A DNA stretch of 52,580 nucleotides from JAZDLR01 sp964540995 (GCA_964540995.1 CAZIOU010000007.1:1-52580); one strand, 5' to 3'; positions 41,328 to 50,212 are shown, counted from the stretch's first letter. The notes: generated by a model not told the origin, from the sequence alone. Translations and numbers: made by a program.

Positions 41328-42431
41328 ATGAATAAAGACAGTACGGCGCCACCCGACAGCGGCGAGCTCGAAGCCTATCTCGCTTGGCAGAGCCTCCCCG
41401 GTATCGGTCGGACATTACTACTAAAAATCAGGGACCACTTTGGTTCTTTTTTATTTGCTTGGAATGCAGTTAAAGATTCCGACGAAACTTGGCAACAGCT
41501 TCTGACCAAAACCCAAGCTCAACGTCAAGCAATACGCCCAAGGCAAATTCGTGACGAATTGCTATTTGATAATCCCGATATTATCACTCTGCTCGATTCT
41601 GATTATCCGACTACACTCCGCAGTGGCAATCCTGAACCGTTACTCTTCTATCGTGGTAATAGACAACTATTGCAAGCCCCAATTATGCTGGGCATCGTCG
41701 GCAGTAGGCGGTTTGATCGTTACAATGCTGAAGCGCTCAAATCAATCTTCACCGGACTAACAGATGCTCCCATAGTTATTGTCAGCGGCTTGGCACTCGG
41801 TATCGATGGCCTAGCACACCAATTAGCGCTCGACTATCAACTACCGACCATCGCTATCCCCGGATCATCGATTCTCGATGAAGAAATCTATCCTCGCAGT
41901 CATGTCAAATTATCTCGGCAGATCATCGCGGCTGACGGACTACTACTATCGCCTTTTGCCAAAGGAACGCCTATGGCCAATCATCTTTTCCCCTATCGCA
42001 ACGCCGTCATCGCCGGACTGTGTCACTCACTCTTGGTCGTATCAGCCGCCAGCAAATCCGGCGCTCTCATTACTGCCCAACAAGCGATGGACTTTGGTCG
42101 GGACGTGCTAGCGGTGCCAGGAAATATTGATCAGGAATTATCTCGTGGAACCAATCAGCTAATCAGGCAAGGTGCCGTGCCTATAACCAGCGGCGAAGAT
42201 ATCATGAGGCATTTCAACTTCGAGCCACGATCGCCTGATAGCCACAGTCACTACCCTTCCGCCAATGAATTGGAGAACGCTATTATTCGCTCCTTAACGC
42301 TACGACCGGCTACGATTGAAGACTTGCTGCAACAGCTACCGAGCTATCCAACCAATCAGATTCTCATCTGCTTAGCCTCGATGGAGCTTAAGCGCTGGAT
42401 CGAGCGGGGAAATAAGATTCGGCTGCTATGA
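41328..42431 (+). CDS. dprA: DNA-processing protein DprA
   Basis: 367 residues. N-terminal SAM-like helices (LAWQSLPGIGRTLLLKI), then the DprA Rossmann domain with GIVGSRRFDRYNAEAL (about 122), VSGLALGIDGLAHQLAL and AIPGSSILDEEIYPRSH, and a C-terminal winged-helix domain (about 300-365). It protects incoming single-stranded DNA and loads RecA in transformation. With comEC and its split metallohydrolase it supports natural competence. The message is probably leaderless. The TGA stop overlaps the next ATG. Confidence 0.96.
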   Translation: MNKDSTAPPDSGELEAYLAWQSLPGIGRTLLLKIRDHFGSFLFAWNAVKDSDETWQQLLTKTQAQRQAIRPRQIRDELLFDNPDIITLLDSDYPTTLRSGNPEPLLFYRGNRQLLQAPIMLGIVGSRRFDRYNAEALKSIFTGLTDAPIVIVSGLALGIDGLAHQLALDYQLPTIAIPGSSILDEEIYPRSHVKLSRQIIAADGLLLSPFAKGTPMANHLFPYRNAVIAGLCHSLLVVSAASKSGALITAQQAMDFGRDVLAVPGNIDQELSRGTNQLIRQGAVPITSGEDIMRHFNFEPRSPDSHSHYPSANELENAIIRSLTLRPATIEDLLQQLPSYPTNQILICLASMELKRWIERGNKIRLL

Positions 42432-42955
42432 GACGAAGGAAAAACTCACTTCGACTTGGTGGATGGGATTATTCTCAAGCTGGCTACTACTTCATCACGA
42501 TCTGCACACAGGATAAAGCCAAGCTCTTTGGCATTATCGATCAGGGAAGGATGCGGCTTTCAGCTAACGGACATATCATCAAGCGCTGCTGGAGAGATCT
42601 AGCTAAGCATTATCACTGCCGGCTCGATGCTTTCATCATCATGCCCGATCATATTCATGGGATTATAATCCTGAAAGATCAGATACGGGCGATTCATGAA
42701 TCGCCCCCACGGGGATTCCCTGAGCCCCCACCCCCGCAGGAATCTTGGCAGCTATCCCGCAGAAGAATGCTCATAAGCAAACTTATCGGCCGATTTAAGA
42801 TGAGATCCTCAAAGGCTATTCATACCATGAATAGATCCTCCCAGCCTCTCTGGCAACGCGGCTACTACGACCATATTATCAGGACCGAACAAGCCTTGGG
42901 AAACATTAGAAATTATATCCGCCGCAACCCACAAGCGGCTGCCTCACGAAAATAA
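42428..42955 (+). CDS. REP-associated tyrosine transposase (RAYT, IS200/IS605-related)
   Basis: 175 residues. N-terminal RLGGWDYSQAGYYFITICTQ, the HUH pair in MPDHIHGIII (about residue 74) and the catalytic Tyr in GYYDHIIRTEQ (about 145) define the Y1 transposase_17 fold; the C-terminus NIRNYIRRNP is typical. RAYTs move or maintain REP palindromes and are often single copy. Two REP-like palindromes are in the window. The ATG overlaps the dprA stop (ATGA), an unusual coupling for a transposase. A 20-bp palindrome is inside the gene. All catalytic residues are present, so it may be active. Confidence 0.92.
   Translation: MRRRKNSLRLGGWDYSQAGYYFITICTQDKAKLFGIIDQGRMRLSANGHIIKRCWRDLAKHYHCRLDAFIIMPDHIHGIIILKDQIRAIHESPPRGFPEPPPPQESWQLSRRRMLISKLIGRFKMRSSKAIHTMNRSSQPLWQRGYYDHIIRTEQALGNIRNYIRRNPQAAASRK
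42687..42706. repeat. Perfect 20-bp palindrome inside the RAYT gene
   Basis: GGGCGATTCATGAATCGCCC. It codes for part of RAIHESPPRG in a variable loop between the HUH motif and the tyrosine. Confidence 0.8.
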
Positions 42956-42959
42956 AAAC

Positions 42960-42988
42960 TTGCCAAATTATCATATTTCTATTATAGT
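42960..42988 (+). promoter_or_regulatory. Promoter of topA (leaderless)
   Basis: TTGCCA (42960-42965), 17-base spacer, TATAGT (42983-42988). The ATG at 42996 is 7 bases later, so transcription should start at the start codon. Confidence 0.75.
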
Positions 42989-42995
42989 CAGCCTC

Positions 42996-45212
42996 ATGAA
43001 AAATTTAGTCATCGTAGAATCACCTACCAAAGCCAAAACCATCAGTAAATTTCTGGGCAAGGATTATAAGATCGAATCCTCCTTTGGCCATATCCGCGAT
43101 CTTCCGACCAGCAAGATGGGCATTGATATAGAGCATAATTTCGAACCGACTTATATCATCCCCCTCAAAGCCAAAAAGCACGCCGATGAGCTCAAGAAAT
43201 TAGCTGCCAAGGTGGACCAGATTTACTTCGCTACTGACGAAGACCGCGAAGGCGAAGCTATTGCTTGGCATTTACAACAGTTGTTAAAGGTCCCCGAGAA
43301 AAACATTAAGCGCATAACCTTTCACGAAATCACTAAGAACGCCATTCTTAAGGCTTTAGAAAATCCCCGAGCCATCGACAATCATCTTGTCGACGCTCAA
43401 CAGGCACGACGCGTCTTGGATCGGCTTGTAGGTTATGAACTATCACCTTTCCTGTGGAAGAAAATTGCTCGCGGTCTGTCAGCCGGCCGTGTCCAATCAG
43501 TGGCAGTGCGTTTGATCGTCGAACGTGAAGACGAGATCAAAGCTTTCAAATCAGAAGAATACTGGACCGTCGATGGTGTTGCCAAGAAAGATAAGATTGA
43601 ATTTGAAATTGCCTTGGTGAGTCATAAAGACGTCACTTTGAAAAAATTTGACCTCACTGCTGAAACTAGCACTAAGGCCGTTGCCGCCATCAAGCAATCA
43701 TCACTCGTCGTGACTGATGTCACCAGCAGTGAGGTGACTAAGAAAGTACCGACACCACTAACCACCTCAACCCTCCAACAAGAAGCTAACCGTAAATTTG
43801 GTTTCTCCGCTAAGCAGACTATGATGTTGGCTCAAGAATTGTACGAAGGTATTCACCTCGGCGATGAAGGAGCGCTCGGTCTGATCACCTACATGCGTAC
43901 TGATTCGGTTAACTTGTCCAAAGAATTCACCGCTGAAGCAGCTGACTATCTTCGTTCTACCTTCGGACCTGAATACGCTCTGACCGAAGCCCGCACCTTT
44001 ACCAAACGATCCAAATTGGCCCAAGAAGCACACGAAGCCATCCGCCCGACATCAGCCACTCGTAATCCCGAGAGCCTCAAAGCTGTCCTCAATAGCCGTC
44101 AACTCAAACTCTACACTTTAATCTGGTCACGAACCTTAGCCAGTCAAATGCCAGAAGCTATCATCAACGCCACTTCGGTTGATATTGATGCCACAGGAAC
44201 TGGTTATGGCCTGCGAGCAACTGGCTCAATCGTCAAATTCCCCGGCTGGCAGAAAATTTATTCCAGCGGCACGGAAGAAAAAATCTTACCAGAACTCAAG
44301 CAAGGCGATGAAGTGACTTTGGTTTCATTAGAAGGTGTTCAGCATTTCACCCAACCACCGGCCCGCTACTCTGAAGCTGGTCTCGTCAAAGCTATGGAAG
44401 CCAAAGGCATCGGCCGTCCTTCAACCTATGCACCTACTATCTCCACTATCATTACCCGTAAATACGTTGAGAAGGAAGAGAATCGCCTCAAGCCAACTGA
44501 CATGGGTATCCTAGTGACTAATATGTTGAAAGAGCATTTCAGCGATATCGTTGATTATGATTTCACTGCTGAAATGGAAAATGATCTCGATAAGATTGCT
44601 CTCGGCAAGAAAGAATGGCAACCGATTATTGCCGCCTTCTATAAACCGTTCAAGGCTAATTTGTTAAAAAAAGATAAAGAGCTTGACAAGAAAGAGCTAA
44701 CCGAAGAAACGACCGATAAGATTTGTGACAAGTGTGGTAAACCGATGGTGATCAAGATGGGACGCTTCGGTAAATTCTTAGCTTGCTCCGGCTACCCAGA
44801 ATGTAAGAATACCAAGCAACTCGATAGTCAAGGTGAGATTGAACCAGAAGAGAAGACGACCGAAGTTTGTGAGAAGTGTGGCAAGCCAATGGTCCTCAAG
44901 CACGGTCGCTTCGGTAAATTCCTCGGCTGCTCCGGCTACCCAGAATGTAAGAATATCAAAGCGATAAGCAAGAGCACTGGCGTCAAATGTCCTAAATGTA
45001 ACGAAGGTGACATTGTCGAGAAGAAGAGCAAACGGGGAAAATTATTCTACAGCTGTAATCGCTACCCTGATTGCGAATTCGCTCTCTGGCAAAAACCAAC
45101 TGGCGAACAGTGCCCTGACTGTAAATCACTCTTGACCTTCGCTGCTAAGAATATTATCAAGTGCTCCAATCCCGAATGTAAGTTCAAGAAAGAAAACGAA
45201 GCAGAAGAATAA
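42996..45212 (+). CDS. topA: DNA topoisomerase I
   Basis: 738 residues from the ATG at 42996; an in-frame TTG at 42960 is in the -35 box. Toprim domain LVIVESPTKAKTISKFL with DEDREGEAIAWH, catalytic Tyr in GLITYMRTDSVNLS (about residue 305) and KFPGWQKIY. Four C-terminal zinc ribbons: CDKCGKPM...CSGYPEC twice, CPKCNEGD...CNRYPDC, and CPDCKSLL...CSNPEC. It relaxes negative supercoils. Ends in a strong terminator. Confidence 0.98.
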   Translation: MKNLVIVESPTKAKTISKFLGKDYKIESSFGHIRDLPTSKMGIDIEHNFEPTYIIPLKAKKHADELKKLAAKVDQIYFATDEDREGEAIAWHLQQLLKVPEKNIKRITFHEITKNAILKALENPRAIDNHLVDAQQARRVLDRLVGYELSPFLWKKIARGLSAGRVQSVAVRLIVEREDEIKAFKSEEYWTVDGVAKKDKIEFEIALVSHKDVTLKKFDLTAETSTKAVAAIKQSSLVVTDVTSSEVTKKVPTPLTTSTLQQEANRKFGFSAKQTMMLAQELYEGIHLGDEGALGLITYMRTDSVNLSKEFTAEAADYLRSTFGPEYALTEARTFTKRSKLAQEAHEAIRPTSATRNPESLKAVLNSRQLKLYTLIWSRTLASQMPEAIINATSVDIDATGTGYGLRATGSIVKFPGWQKIYSSGTEEKILPELKQGDEVTLVSLEGVQHFTQPPARYSEAGLVKAMEAKGIGRPSTYAPTISTIITRKYVEKEENRLKPTDMGILVTNMLKEHFSDIVDYDFTAEMENDLDKIALGKKEWQPIIAAFYKPFKANLLKKDKELDKKELTEETTDKICDKCGKPMVIKMGRFGKFLACSGYPECKNTKQLDSQGEIEPEEKTTEVCEKCGKPMVLKHGRFGKFLGCSGYPECKNIKAISKSTGVKCPKCNEGDIVEKKSKRGKLFYSCNRYPDCEFALWQKPTGEQCPDCKSLLTFAAKNIIKCSNPECKFKKENEAEE

Positions 45213-45220
45213 CACTCCTC

Positions 45221-45244
45221 ACCCGCTGATATCAGCGGGTTTTT
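45221..45244 (+). terminator. Terminator of topA
   Basis: ACCCGCTGAT and its exact complement form a 20-bp palindrome followed by TTTT. Confidence 0.9.
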
Positions 45245-45274
45245 GGTATCAACGTGCAAACATTATTGGGTAAA

Positions 45275-45303
45275 TTGCATTTTATTGTTAGCTTCTATAT
45301 GAT
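45275..45303 (+). promoter_or_regulatory. Promoter of rel (leaderless)
   Basis: TTGCAT (45275-45280), 17-base spacer, TATGAT (45298-45303). The ATG at 45310 follows after 6 bases. Confidence 0.6.
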
Positions 45304-45309
45304 TGACTT

Positions 45310-46767
45310 ATGACCGTAATTACTTGGGAAGATTTACGCGCCTTATTGCTCAAGAACTATCCTGACAACGATCTTCACGACGTTGCCAGAGCTTATGAAT
45401 TTGCCAAACAGGCCCACAGCGGACAGAAACGCAAAACAGGCGAAGATTATATTCATCACAGTCTAGCTACAGCCTATAATTTAGCCCTACTCCACATGGA
45501 TCTACCTACGATCATCGCTGGAATCTTGCATGATGTCCCAGAAGATACCACCTTCTCATTGACAGAGGTACGCAAGGAATTTGGTAACGAAGTGGCTACA
45601 TTAGTAGGAGGTATTACCAAATTGGGTACCTTGAAATATCGCGGTATCGAACGTTACGCCGAAAATCTACGTAAGATGTTCGTTGCCATGGCCCAAGATC
45701 TTCGCATCATCATCATCAAACTAGCTGATAGACTTCATAACGTACAATCGCTCGACACTCATCGCCCCGACAAAGCTCTTCGTATCGCCAAGGAGACGAT
45801 GGAAATCTACGCCCCGATCGCCAATCGTCTCGGTATGTTCGAGCTCAAAAGCCAACTCGAAGATTACAGCTTCCCCTATGTCTATCCCCAAGAATACGCT
45901 TGGGTGCAATCCTTGGTTCAGGATCGACTCAAATCAGATCGTAAATACATAGACCGAGTACAAAAAATTCTCTACCGAGAATTAGTCAAACAACACATCC
46001 CCATTGTTGAGATTCACGGCCGCGTGAAGCATCTTTTTAGTTTATACAAAAAGTTATTAGCTCATGGCAAAGATATCAACAAAGTCTATGATCTGGTAGC
46101 CATTCGTATCATCGTACCCACGGTAGCTGATTGCTACTCTGTGCTCGGTGTCATCCACGGACGCTGGACCCCGCTTAAGGGTCGGGTCAAAGATTATATC
46201 GCCCAACCCAAACCCAATGGCTATCAATCACTGCATACTTCGGTCTTCACCGACAGCGGTAAGGTGGTTGAATTTCAGATTCGTGACCACATGATGCACG
46301 AGATCGCCGAATATGGTATTGCTGCTCACAGTAAATACAAAGAAGCTAAACATCAATTTTACTCCAAGAAAAGTCTGCAGTGGATCACCGAGTTGATCAA
46401 TTGGCAACGGACGATCAAAGATAACTTGCAGTATGTCAAGGAAATAAAAAACGACATCTTCCAGGATCGTATTTTCGTCTTCACGCCTGATGGTGATGTC
46501 ATTGACTTACCAGAAGATGCCACGCCGATTGACTTCGCTTATCATATCCATTCAGAGCTCGGTGCTCACACGACGGGAGTTTTGATTAACCAACAAATTT
46601 CCTCACTTGATCACGCACTCAAAAGCGGTGATGTCATCGAAATTATCAAAGACAAAAACCGTAAACGTCCCAGTGAGGACTGGCTCAAGATCGCCCGTAC
46701 TGCCACTGCCCGAGAAAAAATCCGCAATCAGTTACGACGCAATCATCCGAGCAAGATTTGGAATTAA
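45310..46767 (+). CDS. rel: RelA/SpoT-family (p)ppGpp synthetase/hydrolase, short form
   Basis: 485 residues. HD hydrolase domain with ILHDVPEDT (about residue 72) and IKLADRLHNVQSL; synthetase domain (about 225-350) with RVKHLFSLYKKL, YDLVAIRIIV and KPNGYQSLHTSV; TGS domain (about 385-445) with FVFTPDGDVIDLP. The usual zinc-finger and ACT domains (another 200 residues or so) are missing, with the stop soon after TGS. Both catalytic domains look intact, so it may be bifunctional but lack part of the ribosome or amino acid sensing region. Leaderless. Its stop overlaps parB's by 4 bases on the other strand. Confidence 0.93.
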   Translation: MTVITWEDLRALLLKNYPDNDLHDVARAYEFAKQAHSGQKRKTGEDYIHHSLATAYNLALLHMDLPTIIAGILHDVPEDTTFSLTEVRKEFGNEVATLVGGITKLGTLKYRGIERYAENLRKMFVAMAQDLRIIIIKLADRLHNVQSLDTHRPDKALRIAKETMEIYAPIANRLGMFELKSQLEDYSFPYVYPQEYAWVQSLVQDRLKSDRKYIDRVQKILYRELVKQHIPIVEIHGRVKHLFSLYKKLLAHGKDINKVYDLVAIRIIVPTVADCYSVLGVIHGRWTPLKGRVKDYIAQPKPNGYQSLHTSVFTDSGKVVEFQIRDHMMHEIAEYGIAAHSKYKEAKHQFYSKKSLQWITELINWQRTIKDNLQYVKEIKNDIFQDRIFVFTPDGDVIDLPEDATPIDFAYHIHSELGAHTTGVLINQQISSLDHALKSGDVIEIIKDKNRKRPSEDWLKIARTATAREKIRNQLRRNHPSKIWN

Positions 46768-47630
46768 GCCAACAGGTGATCGCTGATACGTTTCAGATCT
46801 TCGTCTGAAGACCACGAAATCTCCACCACGCCTCCATGAGGCTGTACTTTGATCGTGGTCTTGGCGCCTAACTGTTTGGTCAATTGATCTTCTAGAGATT
46901 TTAGCACCGGATCCTTCTGTAACCGGTCATGAGCAGCTACTTTGGTCGTCTTCTTGCTCACCTGTGAGACTGGCAAGCCTTGAGACAAAATGCGTTCCAA
47001 CAATTTCAATTGTGCTTCTTTGGACGTCTCGCTTAATATAACCTTAGCGTGCGAGAAACTAATCTTCTCGTCACGGAGAGCTTGCTTCACCTCTTCTGGT
47101 AAATTGAGTAAGCGCAAAAAATTAGCTACACTCGAACGACTCTTACCTACACGACCGGCCACTTCTTCTTGGGTTAAGTTGAATTCTTGCATCAGTCGCT
47201 GATAGCTAGCAGCCTCATCCAGAGGGTTAAGATTCTGACGTTGAATATTCTCTACCAGAGCCAATTCTAATTTCTCCTGCTCCTCTGCCTGGCGGATAAT
47301 GACCGGTACTTCGGTCAAGCCAGCTAATTTGGAAGCCTGTAGGCGTCGTTCACCAGCAATCAACTGATAACGGTCAGGTCCTGCTGGCGCGATGACCAGG
47401 GGCTGGATGATACCATACTGCTTGATCGAATCAGCTAATTCCTGGAGTGCCACCTTGTCGAATTGTGTACGCGGCTGCCAGGGGTTGGTGCTAATAGCAG
47501 TTATCGGGACTTTGCGTACTGATTGCTGCTGAGATACTGGTACAACCGGTGTGGCACTGGGCACAACACTATCATGAGAACTTTTGGGTATCAGGGCGCT
47601 TAGTCCCCGACCGAGACTTGAACTAGGCAT
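46764..47630 (-). CDS. parB: Chromosome-partitioning protein ParB
   Basis: 288 residues. N-terminal LGRGLSALI, the ParB nuclease-like domain with TNPWQPRT and ELADSIKQYGIIQPLVI and the CTP-binding GERRLQASKLAG, the helix-turn-helix LTQEEVAGRVGKSRSSVANFL (about 150-170), and a C-terminal dimer domain (about 235-285). It binds parS and with ParA separates chromosomes. I saw no parS-like TGTTTCACGTGAAACA in the window. It starts 8 bases inside parA. Confidence 0.96.
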   Translation of the reverse strand: MPSSSLGRGLSALIPKSSHDSVVPSATPVVPVSQQQSVRKVPITAISTNPWQPRTQFDKVALQELADSIKQYGIIQPLVIAPAGPDRYQLIAGERRLQASKLAGLTEVPVIIRQAEEQEKLELALVENIQRQNLNPLDEAASYQRLMQEFNLTQEEVAGRVGKSRSSVANFLRLLNLPEEVKQALRDEKISFSHAKVILSETSKEAQLKLLERILSQGLPVSQVSKKTTKVAAHDRLQKDPVLKSLEDQLTKQLGAKTTIKVQPHGGVVEISWSSDEDLKRISDHLLA

Positions 47631-48387
47631 AGGCTTGTATGATTTCAGTGGCTAATTGTTGATAAGCTTGTCCCCCGCGTGAATGAGTATCGTATTCTCT
47701 GATCGATATTCCATGAGAAGGCGCTTCCGCTAAACGCACATTTCGGGGAATAACTGATCGGAAAATTTTGTTAGGGAAATATTGATACAGTTCCTGAAAT
47801 ACTGCTTCTGACAATTTATTCCTTCCATCAAACATGGTTAGCACCGCTCCCAATACTTGGATATCAGGATTAAGGCTATCTTTGATCAGACGAATAGTAT
47901 TGAGTAGCTGGCCCAAGCCTTCGAGCGCGTAGTATTCACATTGCACTGGTATCAAAACATGTTTACAGGCTACCAGCCCGTTAATGGTCAGTAAACCTAG
48001 TGAGGGCGGATTATCGATTAAGACGAAATCATAGTACGGAGCGATCTCCTGAAGATTTTGTTGTAAGACATATTCTCGAGTAGGGTGGTTTACTAGATCG
48101 ATAGTTGCGCCGGCTAAATTGGGTGTCGATGGAGCAATATGCAAATTATCACTCACCATTTTAATAACCTCCGTAATTTTCTTGGGTTCAAAAACCAACA
48201 CTTCATAGATGCCCTCTGGCAAAGTCTTGTGGTCGACGCCCAATCCTGAGGTAGCATTACCTTGGGGATCCATATCAACTACCAAGACACGTTTACCCTG
48301 CTCGGCTAGGTAAGCAGCCAAATTAATAGCAGTCGTAGTCTTACCTACGCCCCCCTTCTGATTGACGATAGAAATAATGTGAGCCAT
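47623..48387 (-). CDS. parA: Chromosome-partitioning ATPase ParA (Soj)
   Basis: 254 residues. Deviant Walker A KGGVGKTTTAINLA (about 10-23), Walker A-prime VLVVDMDPQGNATSGLG and Walker B region VLIDNPPSLG. There is no extra N-terminal helix-turn-helix, so it is the short chromosomal (Soj) type. It starts 3 bases after the pseudopilin stop and overlaps parB by 8 bases. No SD. Confidence 0.97.
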   Translation of the reverse strand: MAHIISIVNQKGGVGKTTTAINLAAYLAEQGKRVLVVDMDPQGNATSGLGVDHKTLPEGIYEVLVFEPKKITEVIKMVSDNLHIAPSTPNLAGATIDLVNHPTREYVLQQNLQEIAPYYDFVLIDNPPSLGLLTINGLVACKHVLIPVQCEYYALEGLGQLLNTIRLIKDSLNPDIQVLGAVLTMFDGRNKLSEAVFQELYQYFPNKIFRSVIPRNVRLAEAPSHGISIREYDTHSRGGQAYQQLATEIIQAYA

Positions 48388-48390
48388 GGT

Positions 48391-49065
48391 TTAAGGAATT
48401 TGTGGTGGTTGAATTGGCGCGTCAGCGCTCTGTATCGTACCGTCAGGCAAACCCTGAATAGCGTAGTAGCAACCAGCTGAACCACACCCCCAAGTACGGC
48501 CAAACGCCTGACGATTGGGGCGCTCCAATAAATATTGGTAGAAAAACTTCGACCCCTCCGAACTGCCACCATACCCTTGATAATCATACAGTTGAGGCAG
48601 GGCACGATTATATTGACAGCTTCGCTCTTGCGGGTCAATAGGAAAATTCTGTCGGGAAAAATATTGATCTCGAGGACTGAAAGAACCATCAATCAAGGGA
48701 AACCAGTTGGTTGGCCAATCGGGTCCAGAGCCACAGCTGCAACGACGAACGGAACTGCATCGAGTATAATATTCTGTCTCTCCAGAAGCAGAGCTTAACT
48801 GATTGGCCTGACAGACTGAAACATTGCAGCTATCGTATCTATTGGCTGAACTAGCAGCCATGGCATTGGTCATATACGGCCATTCGCCATAATCTAAGTA
48901 ATAACTTTGCAGCGCAGTCAAAATATTTCTTGTATCCAGCATTCGCTTGGCGTCTCGTGCCGCACGCCGTGCATCATTGACATTAGCAATAGTGATGCTC
49001 GACAGAAGCATCATAATAGAAATTACTGCCAATAGTTCAATTAGCGTGAAACCTCGTTGTCTCAT
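48391..49065 (-). CDS. Type IV pilin-like (pseudopilin) protein
   Basis: 224 residues from the ATG at 49065 (MRQRGFTLIELL). The prepilin peptidase site is G/FTLIE and the hydrophobic helix (about 6-28) follows. ARRAARDAKRMLDTRNILTAL and DYGEWPYM are typical of G-type pseudopilins. The C-terminal 150 residues are Cys-rich (CNVSVC, CSSVRRCSCGSG, GCGSAGCYYA) and unusual for the family. It is in one unit with parAB. It may be part of a pilus used for DNA uptake; no prepilin peptidase or pilus ATPase is in the window. Confidence 0.85.
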   Translation of the reverse strand: MRQRGFTLIELLAVISIMMLLSSITIANVNDARRAARDAKRMLDTRNILTALQSYYLDYGEWPYMTNAMAASSANRYDSCNVSVCQANQLSSASGETEYYTRCSSVRRCSCGSGPDWPTNWFPLIDGSFSPRDQYFSRQNFPIDPQERSCQYNRALPQLYDYQGYGGSSEGSKFFYQYLLERPNRQAFGRTWGCGSAGCYYAIQGLPDGTIQSADAPIQPPQIP

Positions 49066-49115
49066 AAAGCACAATCATTGCACCTCTTCATTATACCACA
49101 GCCGATGATTGAGAA

Positions 49116-49718
49116 TTATTTATGATTACGTGACTTCATCAATTCGATGATCGGCGGGACGACGGAAATCAAAACTATACTTGCCACGATCAACAGTAGA
49201 TATTTTTCGACATCGGGAAACCAACGACCCAGATAGTAACCCAACAATGTAACCAGAACCGACCACAGCAAGGCGCCAACAATATTATAAATGAAGAATA
49301 CTCTATAACGCATATTCCCTACTCCTGCTAATATTGGCGCTAAACTTCGAACCACGGGTATAAATCGAGCCAAGACTAAGACTTTTGAGCCGTAGCGTTC
49401 GTAGAAATGCTGCGTCTTGATGACGTAGCTTTTACGGAAAAAAAGAGAATCTTCGCGCGTAAATATCTTAGGGCCAATCCTATGTCCAAATGAATACCCC
49501 ACATTATCTCCGATAACTGCAGCTAAGAAACAGCCGAGTAGTAGCCAAGTGATTGAGAAAATGCCCTGAGATGCTAGTAAGCCAGCAGTGAATAACAATG
49601 AATCGCCCGGCAAAAAAACGCCGATGAGTAATCCTGATTCAGCAAAAACAGTGAGGAATATTCCGATATAACCGACGCTAGTTATAAGACTAATAAGGTC
49701 AAGATGCAAAAAACTCAT
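49116..49718 (-). CDS. DedA-family membrane protein
   Basis: 200 residues, about five membrane segments. GVFLPGDSLLFTAGLLASQG and ARFIPVVRSLAPILAGVGNM are the DedA/SNARE-associated signatures. Members flip polyprenyl-phosphate or phospholipids and support membrane energisation. Both conserved Arg/Pro stretches are intact. It follows the leucine-rich lipoprotein gene by 2 bases. Confidence 0.92.
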   Translation of the reverse strand: MSFLHLDLISLITSVGYIGIFLTVFAESGLLIGVFLPGDSLLFTAGLLASQGIFSITWLLLGCFLAAVIGDNVGYSFGHRIGPKIFTREDSLFFRKSYVIKTQHFYERYGSKVLVLARFIPVVRSLAPILAGVGNMRYRVFFIYNIVGALLWSVLVTLLGYYLGRWFPDVEKYLLLIVASIVLISVVPPIIELMKSRNHK

Positions 49719-49720
49719 GA

Positions 49721-50200
49721 TTATAATTCTATTACCGTTGTATTTGGTAGCGACTTTTTAATTACCGTCAAATCCTGATTAGAGTAGGCATTACCAGTTA
49801 AACGCAATAACTTCAAATGCTGCAAATTACCCAACTCTTGAGGTAAACCCGTGAGTTGGTTATATGATAGATCTAATTCTTCCAGATTAGAAAGTTGACC
49901 TATCTCGGCTGGCACACCGGTCATTTGGTTGTGATCAGCTTTGAGAACTTTAAGCTGGGATAAAAATCTAATCTCTCCTGGCAAAGAACCCGAGAGCCGA
50001 TTATGCGAAATATCTAAACTAATGATCGAAGTGCTCTTCAGTACAGAGCTTGGTAACTGGGTTAACCCTCGATTACTAAGAGTAATAATCGCTTCCTGCT
50101 TCATGGGAACAGGTACCGATGTGGTACTATCGGAAGCCCGATAGATCGTACAGCCCGCCAAGAGGATGGCCAAAAAACCCAGTGATAATAATTTATTCAT
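49721..50200 (-). CDS. Leucine-rich-repeat lipoprotein
   Basis: 159 residues from the ATG at 50200. Lipoprotein signal with lipobox LLAGC (about 10-14). About five leucine-rich repeats of 22-23 residues, for example LSNLEELDLSYNQLTGLPQE and LKVLKADHNQMTGVPAE. It is a lipid-anchored surface binding protein; the ligand is unknown. A TATGAT box 6 bases before the ATG suggests a leaderless message, which rules out an in-frame start 36 bases upstream. Confidence 0.85.
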   Translation of the reverse strand: MNKLLSLGFLAILLAGCTIYRASDSTTSVPVPMKQEAIITLSNRGLTQLPSSVLKSTSIISLDISHNRLSGSLPGEIRFLSQLKVLKADHNQMTGVPAEIGQLSNLEELDLSYNQLTGLPQELGNLQHLKLLRLTGNAYSNQDLTVIKKSLPNTTVIEL

Positions 50201-50206
50201 TAGGAT

Positions 50207-50212
50207 ATCATA
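50207..50212 (-). promoter_or_regulatory. -10 box of the leucine-rich lipoprotein gene
   Basis: TATGAT, 6 bases before the ATG, as in rel. The -35 region (TGGCGG-like) is poor. Confidence 0.4.

Noticed and set aside
42428..42431. UGA recoding as glycine, as in some Patescibacteria
   Set aside because: dprA stops at TGA at the correct family length and RF2 is present.
42960..42995. Longer topA start at the TTG at 42960
   Set aside because: This codon is part of the -35 box, and the conserved TopA N-terminus begins at the ATG at 42996.
46764..48387. parS site near parAB
   Set aside because: No sequence near TGTTTCACGTGAAACA was seen in or around these genes.
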